This document shows, piece by piece, positions 1 to 10,788 of a stretch of DNA of 35,436 nucleotides. Positions within the stretch are counted from its first letter, which is position 1, and each line of letters begins with the position of its first letter. Source of the stretch: Arthrobacter sp. SO3 (lineage in GTDB: Bacteria; Actinomycetota; Actinomycetes; Actinomycetales; Micrococcaceae); contig NZ_MQTS01000241.1 of NCBI RefSeq assembly GCF_020532825.1, positions 1 through 35,436 of the forward strand. The letters are read 5' to 3'. A model generated the notes under the pieces. That model was not told where the DNA came from. It saw nothing but the letters and a program-made list of their open reading frames with translations, and made no database searches. Made by a program: the position numbers and the translations under genes.

Positions 1-117
1 GCCCGGTGGACATGCCCTCCCCTGAGGTGCACCACCCACCGCGCCCAGTGGACATGCCCTCCCCTGGCCTGCACCACCCACCGCGCCCAGTGGACATGCC
101 CTCCCCTGGCCTGCACC
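1..117. repeat. 42-bp tandem repeat, about 2.8 copies
   Basis: Two full units (1-42 and 43-84) and a partial third (85-117) follow each other with no spacer. They differ at only a few bases (for example ctgaggt against ctggcct in the middle). Each unit carries one GGACATGCCC 10-mer, at 8-17, 50-59 and 92-101, exactly 42 bp apart. The array may continue beyond the left edge of the window. It is directly followed by further, non-tandem copies of the same 10-mer, so it seems to be a locally amplified part of the palindrome cluster next to the DUF559 gene. It is not a CRISPR because there are no unique spacers. Confidence 0.85.
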
Positions 118-270
118 GATGGACATAGAGCGACTATGTCCATCGGCGGCCAGATGCGCGGGGCATGTCCCTGAAGTCCAGGAGGCGGACGGTGGGCATG
201 TCCAGCGGAGGCTGTGAACGTCGGACATTCCCCGCGGCCGACAGGCCGTCTCGGGAGGGTATGCCCAGTG
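116..270. repeat. Cluster of GGRCATGYCC-type palindromes downstream of the DUF559 gene
   Basis: After the tandem array comes a perfect inverted repeat with 12-bp arms, CCGATGGACATA (116-127) and TATGTCCATCGG (135-146), around a 7-nt loop. Then come GGGCATGTCC at 161-170 and 194-203, GGACATTCCC at 223-232 and GGGTATGCCC at 257-266, the last only 4 bp from the DUF559 stop codon (271-273). GGGCATGTCC is the reverse complement of GGACATGCCC, so copies in 1-101 and copies in 161-203 face opposite ways around the hairpin. A matching cluster lies on the other side of the gene. Confidence 0.8.
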
Positions 271-1080
271 CTAGGCGGCAACAGAGAGCTCGTCCAGGGC
301 CTCGCGGACCATGGCGATGAACTCCTCGGGCCGGTTCAGGAGCATGGAATAGCTGACGACAAGGGTCGGGATGCCCCGCCGGGTTGTCACGTTCCACCGC
401 CGCCGGTCCTCCTCAAAGCTCGCCCGGTCCATATGGAAGCCTGCACCGTCCGTCTCAATGCCGAGCCTGCCGTCAACCATGAGGTCAATGTGGCCCATTC
501 CGGGGATGTTGACTTGGGACTCCACCTGGAAACCGGCCCTCCGCAGCCAGTACCGGGCCATGCACTCGATGATGGACTGCGATTGCGGCACGATCCTGGC
601 CGCCGTCCGGCGCGCCCTCATATCATTGCGGCCGGACAGCCGCTGCCGCAGGGCCGAGAGTGACAGGCTCTTGAGGACGACGGCGGATTCAGCAATCACC
701 AGGCCGTCGAGTTCCGGCAGGCATCGCAGACTTTGTACAACGGTGTCCAGCAGGGTGGGCGGTGCCGCGGACCGGTGGCACATGAAGCCTGGATAGCTGC
801 GGCTGTGCGGGACGGCAATGTGGGGCTGCCCGGGCGGTTCCAGTACCCAGAGGCCTTGGAACTGCGCCGCCGTGGCACATGCTGGCTCCGCGGGCAGCGA
901 CCGGATGGCAATGAGCCGAGCATCGGCGCCGGGGACAGCGTAGACGCCGCGGGCCACCCGGGAAACCGCCCCCGAGGCCAGGGCGGACTTGAGTTGAAAG
1001 TCCGAGACGCCCGCGGCAGCGAGGTGTTTGGCGCGAGCGACGCCGTCGTAGTTGGAAAGCACTTCGGGGAGATTGACCAT
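271..1080 (-). CDS. AbiEi-like N-terminal domain plus DUF559 nuclease-fold protein
   Basis: The 269-residue protein starts at MVNLPEVLSN (ATG, 1078-1080). The frame stays open for 57 more codons upstream, but that stretch is low-complexity and lies in the repeat cluster, so I do not use it. Residues 1-60 (GVARAKHLAAAGVSDFQL, then RVARGVYAVPG) resemble the winged-helix domain of AbiEi-type proteins, found in many actinobacterial genes. Residues 165-265 match DUF559, a Vsr-like PD-(D/E)XK fold: E172, D199 in GHIDL, E209-x-D211-G, H216 and D225 are in the expected order, so the putative active site appears intact. No partner AbiEii toxin is adjacent. Family members are often annotated as endonuclease-domain or antitoxin-like proteins and their function is mostly unknown. 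Clusters of near-palindromic 10-mers flank the gene on both sides, which suggests a DNA-binding relationship, but this is inference. Confidence 0.8.
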   Translation of the reverse strand: MVNLPEVLSNYDGVARAKHLAAAGVSDFQLKSALASGAVSRVARGVYAVPGADARLIAIRSLPAEPACATAAQFQGLWVLEPPGQPHIAVPHSRSYPGFMCHRSAAPPTLLDTVVQSLRCLPELDGLVIAESAVVLKSLSLSALRQRLSGRNDMRARRTAARIVPQSQSIIECMARYWLRRAGFQVESQVNIPGMGHIDLMVDGRLGIETDGAGFHMDRASFEEDRRRWNVTTRRGIPTLVVSYSMLLNRPEEFIAMVREALDELSVAA

Positions 1081-1141
1081 GCGGACATCGTGGCGCCGGA
1101 GGCTCAGTCTGGAACAGGGCCCCGCCCCGCTATGTGCAAAA

Positions 1142-1403
1142 GGACATGCCAGGCGGAACGGCGGCTGGGAGGACACGGTCCGCGTCCGGGATTTCTCTGG
1201 CCCGCTGTGGGCAAAGCGCCTGTGCCCGGGCGGAGTGCGAAAGATGGACATGTCCGCGGCTGCGGGCGGAACGGGAAGGGGCTTGTCCCCCGCAGGGTGC
1301 AGCGGATGGACATAGTGCCGTTATGCCCACCCGCGGCCTCCAAGAATGGGCATGTCCCCCGGGATGGGGTGGGAGTGCCCGCGGGGTGTCAGCGGGCATA
1401 CCT
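1142..1403. repeat. Second GGRCATGYCC palindrome cluster, upstream of the DUF559 gene
   Basis: The gap between the DUF559 start and the next gene holds GGACATGCC (1142-1150), the perfect palindrome GGACATGTCC (1246-1255), a degenerate GGGCTTGTCC (1279-1288), an inverted repeat TGGACATA (1307-1314) / TATGCCCA (1322-1329) with a 7-nt loop, GGGCATGTCC (1348-1357) and GGGCATACC (1394-1402). The hairpin has the same loop length and nearly the same arms as the one at 116-146 on the other side of the gene. I see no convincing gene in 1081-1411. Confidence 0.8.
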
Positions 1404-1411
1404 GCCGGGGG

Positions 1412-1789
1412 TCAGGTGCGGGCCGGGCGGTAGCGCCGGCACCAGGCCAGCACGCCGACGGTGACTACCGCGATGCCGTAGATCCAGAGGTTTCCGGCCA
1501 GGTCGCCGATGATGAGCCGCTTGCCGTTCCCCAGGGTGGACCACCAGCCCGCCAGCGCATAGCAGAGGGCTCCGCAGACCGCCGTCGGAAGCACCGACCG
1601 GAACGCGGCGCCGAGCCACAGCTCCACGGAGCCCAACAGCACCAGCGCGGCGGCGGCGCCCCAGGGCACCTCGGCGCCTGCGACCAGGATGTCCTGGCCG
1701 TGCAGCATGGTGCCCGCGAGGGCAGCAAAAAGAGCTGCCGGCACGGCGGCGGCAAGACCGCCTGCCATGCCGGCAGCTCTCTTATTCAC
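1412..1789 (-). CDS. Small four-helix membrane protein downstream of typA
   Basis: The predicted product is 125 residues with about four hydrophobic segments (roughly 10-30, 40-62, 65-85 and 95-118) and a basic C-terminal tail (CRRYRPART). It has no signal peptide cleavage site or catalytic motif that I recognise. The start is taken as GTG at 1789 because AAGGG lies 5 nt upstream; an ATG at 1768 is the alternative. A longer frame reaching 1918 would overlap the end of typA by almost 100 bp and lacks such support. The gene begins 32 bp after the typA stop on the same strand, so the two are probably cotranscribed. Small integral membrane proteins of this kind (DUF6113-like) occur near typA in other actinobacteria as I recall, but I cannot confirm the family. 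Function unknown. Confidence 0.7.
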   Translation of the reverse strand: MNKRAAGMAGGLAAAVPAALFAALAGTMLHGQDILVAGAEVPWGAAAALVLLGSVELWLGAAFRSVLPTAVCGALCYALAGWWSTLGNGKRLIIGDLAGNLWIYGIAVVTVGVLAWCRRYRPART

Positions 1790-1821
1790 AAAATCCCTTG
1801 TTCCAGCGCAGAACGCGGAAA

Positions 1822-3750
<1,929 letters not shown>

Positions 3751-4019
3751 GCGTTATTGCTCGATTCAGTGGTGAAGTCAGCTGTTGTATCGCGACATTT
3801 CCAACCGGAACGCACGACGGTTACGCCCCTTTGGCACAGGGCACCTTCATCCAGTCTAAACGCAAGGGCATTTATTGGCCTAAAATCCCTCAATCCCGGC
3901 ATACCTGCCCGGGCAGTCAGCGCGGGAGATCGGGCCGCGGGCGTGAGTAAAGTCACTGGATTTTCCGGCCTTCATGCCCCATCATTGCTGGGACAGCAGC
4001 AGCCAACCCGGAGACATCC

Positions 4020-4916
4020 ATGCGAAACGCCCCGGCTCTGTCCCGCTTGGCCGCCCCGATGATCGCCATAGGCATCCTGGTTGGCGGCTGCGGGCAGGCG
4101 CCCTCCACCCCCGCCGCCGACGCCGGGGAATCCCCCCTGTACGGTCTCTACGGCCAGGGCGTTCCCGCGCCGGCCGGGGCTCCCGGCGAGCCTCTGGCCG
4201 CAGGTTCCAACGGCACCAGGAAACTGGCCCCGGGGACCGCACCGGCAGGCATGCCCGCGGGCACCGTCTACCGGAATCCTGCCAATGGCCGCAACGAGGT
4301 GGTCGTGGCGGATATCGCGGGGACGGCTGTGCTGATCGGCGATTCCCAGTCCGAACCCGCTGGTTCCTGGCCCCGCACGGCACTGGCCAGCCTGGGCTAC
4401 TCGGTTCTCTTCTGCGGCCGGGGCGGCACCGGCTTCGTCGCGTCCAACGGCACCACCGGCAATTACCCCGACGCCCTGCTGCGCGGCGACTGGCTGCTCC
4501 CCTACGGTTCGCCGCCCCTGGTTGTGATCGAGGGCGGCGGCAACGACGCCTCCCGCGGCGCAACCGACCAGCAGATCTCGGAGAACGCCGAGCGGCTGAT
4601 CGTCAGCGTCCGGCAGCGCTACCCCGCGGCGCGGCTGGTCGTGGTCGGGACCCTCGCCCGCGGCGCCGGCAATGGCGGCGGGCGCCGTTCCGAGGTCGAC
4701 GCGCTGCTGGGCACGGTGGCGGTCAGGAATTCCGTTTCCTTTGTCAGCGTCGGCGACTGGCTGACGCGCTATGACCTGTCCAAATCCATGGCCGACGGCG
4801 TCCACATGAGTCCCGGGGGCCACGCCGCCCTGGCCGGCCTATTGGCCCGGAAGCTGGACGAACTCGGCCTCCGGACCCCGGGGCCCGTGCCGGCGGAGTC
4901 CGCGGCAACTCCCTGA
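4020..4916 (+). CDS. SGNH/GDSL-type hydrolase lipoprotein
   Basis: The 298-residue protein has a lipoprotein signal peptide: positively charged N-terminus, hydrophobic stretch and lipobox VGGC with C24 as the lipidation site. A flexible Pro/Gly/Ala-rich linker runs from about 25 to 90. The remainder is an SGNH-hydrolase domain: block I GDSQS (107-111, nucleophile S109), block II glycine in GRGGTG (133-138), block III GGGND (172-176, with N175) and block V DGVH (259-262, catalytic D259 and H262). All four catalytic-block residues are present, so it should be an active esterase or acyl/acetyl hydrolase anchored outside the membrane; the substrate cannot be told. The start at 4020 is supported by GGAG about 7 nt upstream. 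It stands alone, divergent from typA and convergent with opp1. Confidence 0.88.
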   Translation: MRNAPALSRLAAPMIAIGILVGGCGQAPSTPAADAGESPLYGLYGQGVPAPAGAPGEPLAAGSNGTRKLAPGTAPAGMPAGTVYRNPANGRNEVVVADIAGTAVLIGDSQSEPAGSWPRTALASLGYSVLFCGRGGTGFVASNGTTGNYPDALLRGDWLLPYGSPPLVVIEGGGNDASRGATDQQISENAERLIVSVRQRYPAARLVVVGTLARGAGNGGGRRSEVDALLGTVAVRNSVSFVSVGDWLTRYDLSKSMADGVHMSPGGHAALAGLLARKLDELGLRTPGPVPAESAATP

Positions 4917-4956
4917 GCGCCGCCCGCGTTCCATAGCCGCCCGCGTTCCTTAAATA

Positions 4957-5001
4957 GCCGGAGCCGGGGCCCGCCTCGAGAGGGCGGACACCGGCTCCGG
5001 C
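4957..5001. terminator. Bidirectional terminator between SGNH lipoprotein and opp1
   Basis: GCCGGAGCCGG (4957-4967) pairs perfectly with CCGGCTCCGGC (4991-5001), and CCGCC (4971-4975) with GGCGG (4983-4987) extends the structure inside. It lies 40 bp after the SGNH stop and about 25 bp after the opp1 ATPase stop of the converging gene. A short T-rich run (gtctttc) follows on the + strand. A 14-bp direct repeat (gccgcccgcgttcc at 4919-4932 and 4936-4949) precedes it. Confidence 0.8.
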
Positions 5002-5025
5002 GTCTTTCAGTTCAGGTCACACGGC

Positions 5026-6767
<1,742 letters not shown>

Positions 6768-6771
<4 letters not shown>

Positions 6772-7760
6772 CGCTTGCGCGCTTTGGGATCGAGGGCATC
6801 ACGCAGGGCGTCGCCCAGCATGATGAAGCTCAGGACGGTGATGGACAGCGCGATAGCCGGGTAGAGCAGCGGCATCGGGTTGGACCGAAGCGAGGCCTGC
6901 GCTGCCTGGATATCGTTGCCCCACGACATCACGCTGGGCGGCAGCCCGATGCCGAGGAAGGACAGCGTGGATTCGGCCACAATGAACGTGCCCAGCGAAA
7001 TCGTGGCGACGACGATGATCGGAGCCAGCGAGTTCGGCATGACGTGGCGCATGAGGGCGCCGAACTTGGAGACACCCAGGGACCGCGCGGCGGTGACGAA
7101 GTCTGCATTGCGGACCTCGATCACAGCACCGCGGGTAATGCGGGCGATCTGCGGCCAGCCGAAGGTCACCAGGATCACTACCAGGGTCCAGACCGTCCGG
7201 TTGGCGCGGAACATCGGCAGCTGCATGAGCACAATGGCGCCAAGAATCAGCGGCAGGGCAAAGAAGATGTCGTTAATGCGGGCCAGAACGGCGTCCACCC
7301 AGCCGCCGTAATAGCCGGCCACGGCACCCATGACGCCGCCGATGAGGAGTACGCCAAGGGTCGTGAACAGGCCCACCGTCACCGAGGAACGTGTCCCGAA
7401 GATAACGCGCGCATAGACGTCGCAGCCCTGCTGGGTGAAGCCCAGCGGATGGCCGTCGGCGGGTCCCGCGTCCGAGTTCGCCAGCTGGCAAGCCTCGGAA
7501 GTGGGATCGATCCCGGAGAACAGCCCCGGGAACAGCGACACTGCCGCCACGGCGAGGATCAGGACAGCAGAAATCAGGAACAGCGGTTGCTTGCGCAGAT
7601 TCCTCCACGCCTCGCCCCAAAGGCTCAGGGGCGCCTTGTCCTCCTTGACGCGGTCGGTCGCCTGGAGGGGCGTCTCGGCGAGGTCTGCAACAAAGTGCTC
7701 ATTGTGGCGCTCCGCAAGAGCGGCGGCGCCGTGCTTTGAAGTGTTCTCATCAGGAGTCAT
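6768..7760 (-). CDS. Peptide ABC importer opp1, permease OppC/DppC type
   Basis: The protein is 330 residues from the ATG at 7760. That start has GAGGA about 7-8 nt upstream and overlaps the end of the OppB-type gene by 11 bp. A cytoplasmic N-terminal tail of about 60 residues leads into the OppC_N helix (LFLISAVLILAVAAVSLFPG), a periplasmic-side loop and five further membrane segments of the BPD_transp_1 domain. The EAA loop that contacts the ATPase is visible (VIEVRNADFVTAARSLGVSK...PNSLAPI). The protein ends DALRDALDPKARKR, as usual for this family. It forms the peptide channel together with the OppB subunit. Overlap with both neighbours indicates tight translational coupling. Confidence 0.94.
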
Positions 7761-8679
7761 AGCGGATCCTCGGGTCGAGCCAGGCGTACAGCAGGTCAAC
7801 GAGCAGGTTGGAAAGGCAGTAGATCAGCACCAGGACGGTGACGATCGAGACCACCGTCGGACCTTCCCCTGACAGGACGGCCCGGTAGAGCCGGTTGCCG
7901 ACACCAGGAATGTTGAAGATGCCTTCGGTGACGATCGCGCCGCCCATCAGGGCGCCCAGGTCCGCGCCGAGGAAGGTGATGACGGGGATCAGGGAGTTGC
8001 GCAGAATGTGCACGCGGACGACCTTGAAACGGGAGAGGCCCTTGGCCGAGGCGGTGCGCACATAGTCGGCGCTCATGTTCTCAAGCACGCTGGTCCGGGT
8101 CAGCCGGAGGACATAGGCAAAGGAGCCCAGGCCCAGGACGATTGCCGGCAGGATGAGGTCCTGGACGGTCGCGGCCGAGCTGACGGTGGGTTTGGCCCAG
8201 CCCAGCTGGACGCCGATGAAGTACTGCAGCAGGAAGCCGAGCACGAAGATCGGGATGCCGATGACGATCAGCGATGCCACGAGGACCGTCGCGTCGAACA
8301 GCTTGCCCTTGCGCAGACCGGCGATGAGGCCGAAGAGGATGCCGAAGAAGGCTTCAAAGATCAGGGCCATGATCGCGAGCCGGGCCGTGACGGGGAAGAC
8401 CTCGCCGAGCACTGCGGCGATCGGGCGGCCCGAGAAGTCCTGGCCGAGGTCAAAGGTGAAGATGCTCTTCAGGTAGAGCAGGTACTGGACCCAGAACGGC
8501 TGGTCCAGGTGGTACTGGGCCCGGAGCTGGGACGCCACGGCCTCATTGACCGGCTTGTCGCCGAAGAGAGCCACGATGGGGTCGCCGGGGAGGCTGAAGA
8601 CCAGGAAGTAGACGAGCAGGGTTGCGCCCAGGAATACGGGAATCAGCTGGAGGAATCGCTTGAGGATGTAGGTCGTCAT
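7750..8679 (-). CDS. Peptide ABC importer opp1, permease OppB/DppB type
   Basis: The protein is 309 residues from ATG 8679 (MTTYILKRFLQLIPVFLG), the normal length and normal N-terminus of OppB/DppB proteins. The frame is open for 34 codons more upstream, but those residues do not look like family sequence. The typical FSLPGDP motif follows the first helix, about six membrane segments are visible, and the EAA loop (TRTSVLENMSADYVRTASAKGLS) is intact. The end LLYAWLDPRIRYDS is also typical. A 217-bp gap with a hairpin separates it from the binding-protein gene, so its expression is likely lower than that of the binding protein. Confidence 0.94.
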   Translation of the reverse strand: MTTYILKRFLQLIPVFLGATLLVYFLVFSLPGDPIVALFGDKPVNEAVASQLRAQYHLDQPFWVQYLLYLKSIFTFDLGQDFSGRPIAAVLGEVFPVTARLAIMALIFEAFFGILFGLIAGLRKGKLFDATVLVASLIVIGIPIFVLGFLLQYFIGVQLGWAKPTVSSAATVQDLILPAIVLGLGSFAYVLRLTRTSVLENMSADYVRTASAKGLSRFKVVRVHILRNSLIPVITFLGADLGALMGGAIVTEGIFNIPGVGNRLYRAVLSGEGPTVVSIVTVLVLIYCLSNLLVDLLYAWLDPRIRYDS

Positions 8680-8847
8680 GGGCGGACGACACCCCCGGAA
8701 GCGGCCATCCTGTCCAGGGATGCGGTGGAGTTGTTCATCAAAGAACCTTTTCACTATGGATGCAGGCCGGCGCCGGTTCACTCACGGCGGGCGGCCGACG
8801 AAAAGTTCGCCCGAAGAGCCGGGCCATAACAAATTGCTGGACAACAC

Positions 8848-8890
8848 AACGACGGCGGAGGCCCCAGTCTGGGCAGCCCCCGCCGTCGTT
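8848..8890 (-). terminator. Intra-operon hairpin between opp1 binding protein and OppB
   Basis: AACGACGGCGG (8848-8858) pairs perfectly with CCGCCGTCGTT (8880-8890), with a further small stem (GCCCA/TGGGC) inside the loop. It begins 7 nt after the binding-protein stop codon (8897) on the transcribed strand. No long T-run follows (tgtgttgtcc), so partial termination or 3'-end protection of the binding-protein mRNA is more likely than a complete stop. Confidence 0.75.
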
Positions 8891-8896
8891 ATGTGG

Positions 8897-10537
8897 TTAC
8901 TTGCCGGTGATGTTGTAGTACAGCGGCACGCCGTCCCAGCCGTAGTCAACGTTGGTGACCTTGTCGCTCCAGCCGCCCTGGGCGACCTGGTACCACAGGG
9001 GGATGGCCGGCAGGTCCTGGAGAAGAATCTCCTGGGCCTTGTTCATGGCCTTGTTGCCATCAGCCACGGTCGAGGCGTTCAGACCGTCGGAGACGGCCTT
9101 GTCGAACTCCGGGTTCGCGTACTTGGCGTCGTTGGAGCCGGCACCGGTCTTGTAGATCGGGCCGAGGAAGTTGTACAGCGACGGGTAGTCTGCCTGCCAG
9201 CCGGCGCGGATGGAGCCGGTCAGCGTCTTGGCGGTGGCGTCGTTGCGGGCTTCCTTGAAGGTTGCGTAGGGCTTGCCTTCAACCTTGATGCCGAGGGTGT
9301 TCTTGAGCTGGTTGACGACAGCTTCGACCCATGCCTTGTGTCCGCCCTTGTCGGCGTTGTAGGCAATGGTGAACGTCTCGTTGGAGTCCCACTTCTGGAT
9401 GGCGTCGGCCTTAGCCCAGGCCTCCTTTGCCTTGGTGGCGTCGAACTTCAGGTTCTCGGATCCGGGGATCGAGTCGCTGTAGCCGTCAAGCACGGGGGCC
9501 GTGAAATCCTTGGCCGGCTGGCGGGCGCCGCTGAAGATGACCTTGGTGATCTCGTCGCGGTTGATGGCCATGGAGAGGGCCTGGCGGCGCAGCTTGCCGG
9601 CCTCACCGGACCATTCCGGCAGGTATTCCGGGATGGCGATGGTCTGGTTGCCGGCATACGGCTTGTTGATGGTGCGGTCGCCGAGGTCGGACTTGAAGTT
9701 CTTCAGCGCGCTTGTGGGGATCGTCTGGAGCACGTCCAGGTTGTTGGACAGCAGATCCTGGTACGCGGCGTCGTCGTTCTGGAAGATCTTGAAGGTCACG
9801 CCGGCGTTCTTGGCCTTGCGGGCGCCGTTGTACTCCGGGTTCGGAACGAGCTGGATCTGCACGTTGTGCTGCCAGCCGCCGTCGGCCATCTTGTACGGTC
9901 CGTTGCCAACCGGCTTCTCGCCGAAGCCCTTGGGGTCCGCGAGTGCACCGGAGGGAACCGGGACAAAGGCGGTGTAGCCGAGGCGCAGCGGCCAGTCGGA
10001 CTCGGGCTGCTTCAGTTCGACGGTGAACGTCTGGTCGTCAACGACCTTGAGGCCGGACATGGTGTCGACGGTGGAGCCTTCTGCGCTGGCTTCGTCGTAG
10101 CCCTTGATGCTTTCGAAGAAGCTGCCGCTGAGCTGGGCATTCTTCGCCGCTGCACCGAAGTTCCAGGAGTCGACGAACGTCTTGGCCGTGATGACCTCGC
10201 CGTTGGTGAACTTCTGGTCCTTCTTGATTTTGATCGTGAAGTTCTGGCCGTCCTTGCCTTCAATGGACTCGGCGAGTTCATTGACGGGCTTGCCGTTCGG
10301 GTCGTAGCTGACGAGGCCCGAGAACATCATCTGCATGATTTTGCCGCCACCAACTTCGTTGGTGTCTGCCGGCATCAGCGGACGCTGGGGTTCAGAGCCG
10401 TCGACCAGGATGACTTTGCTGGTGTCGCCACCGGTGGTGCCGCTACCGGCGGCAGTGCCACCGGCGCCGCATCCGGACAGGGCGAGAGCGGCGATAGCCG
10501 CCAGGCCCAGTGCTTTGGAAGTGCGCGAAAAACGCAT
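8897..10537 (-). CDS. Peptide ABC importer opp1, extracytoplasmic binding lipoprotein (SBP family 5)
   Basis: The 546-residue protein has a lipoprotein signal peptide with lipobox LSGC (C23) and a Gly/Thr/Ser-rich spacer, then an SBP_bac_5 (OppA/DppA) fold. Typical features include LVDGSEPQRPLMPADTNE near the start, the FTIKIKKDQKFTNGEVITAKTFVDSWNF region, and INRDEITKVIFSGARQPA in the middle. It captures peptides outside the membrane and delivers them to the OppBC channel. The start ATG 10537 has a strong AGGAGG 4 nt upstream. The first residues (MRFSRTSKALG) and the upstream bases are nearly identical to those of the opp2 binding protein (MRFGRISKAVG), so the two genes share an ancestor or have exchanged leaders. 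Peptide specificity cannot be read from the sequence. Confidence 0.95.
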   Translation of the reverse strand: MRFSRTSKALGLAAIAALALSGCGAGGTAAGSGTTGGDTSKVILVDGSEPQRPLMPADTNEVGGGKIMQMMFSGLVSYDPNGKPVNELAESIEGKDGQNFTIKIKKDQKFTNGEVITAKTFVDSWNFGAAAKNAQLSGSFFESIKGYDEASAEGSTVDTMSGLKVVDDQTFTVELKQPESDWPLRLGYTAFVPVPSGALADPKGFGEKPVGNGPYKMADGGWQHNVQIQLVPNPEYNGARKAKNAGVTFKIFQNDDAAYQDLLSNNLDVLQTIPTSALKNFKSDLGDRTINKPYAGNQTIAIPEYLPEWSGEAGKLRRQALSMAINRDEITKVIFSGARQPAKDFTAPVLDGYSDSIPGSENLKFDATKAKEAWAKADAIQKWDSNETFTIAYNADKGGHKAWVEAVVNQLKNTLGIKVEGKPYATFKEARNDATAKTLTGSIRAGWQADYPSLYNFLGPIYKTGAGSNDAKYANPEFDKAVSDGLNASTVADGNKAMNKAQEILLQDLPAIPLWYQVAQGGWSDKVTNVDYGWDGVPLYYNITGK

Positions 10538-10598
10538 TCCGCCTCCTATGAGTTGTGGGAGTTCGTGAGGGAAAAACTTATGCTTCCCCGCAGGCAGG

Positions 10599-10648
10599 CA
10601 CAGAGATATCCCCTGTGACGTGGCCTACATATACGAGTAGCCTAACCC
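10599..10648 (-). promoter_or_regulatory. Candidate promoter and leader hairpin of opp1
   Basis: On the transcribed strand GGGTTAGGCTAC (10648-10637) contains a -10-like TAGGCT about 101 nt before the binding-protein start. The opp2 gene has GGGGTTTACGCTAC at about the same distance (103 nt). No clear -35 is visible. A short hairpin CACAG (10599-10603) / CTGTG (10613-10617) would sit near the 5' end of the mRNA. The equal spacing in two paralogous operons is the main support. Confidence 0.4.
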
Positions 10649-10788
10649 GAGGATGTCCAAATGCTGGAACTCTGTTGCCAAACCGTGACCCGACAAAAGC
10701 GTGACCGATGGAGTCAAGTGCGATGTATTTCACGTCACACGATACCGGCTGGTAATATTCGCCGCCGTGGCAACCTGGTTAGGGGCGA

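Noticed and set aside
1-117. CRISPR array
   Set aside because: The 42-bp units are contiguous with no unique spacers between repeats and there are no cas genes nearby.
271-1080. AbiE toxin-antitoxin pair
   Set aside because: Only the AbiEi-like domain is present; no nucleotidyltransferase (AbiEii) gene lies next to it.
8678-10618. Long + strand frame opposite the opp1 binding-protein gene
   Set aside because: It is antisense to a clear SBP_bac_5 gene and has no family similarity or ribosome-binding site.
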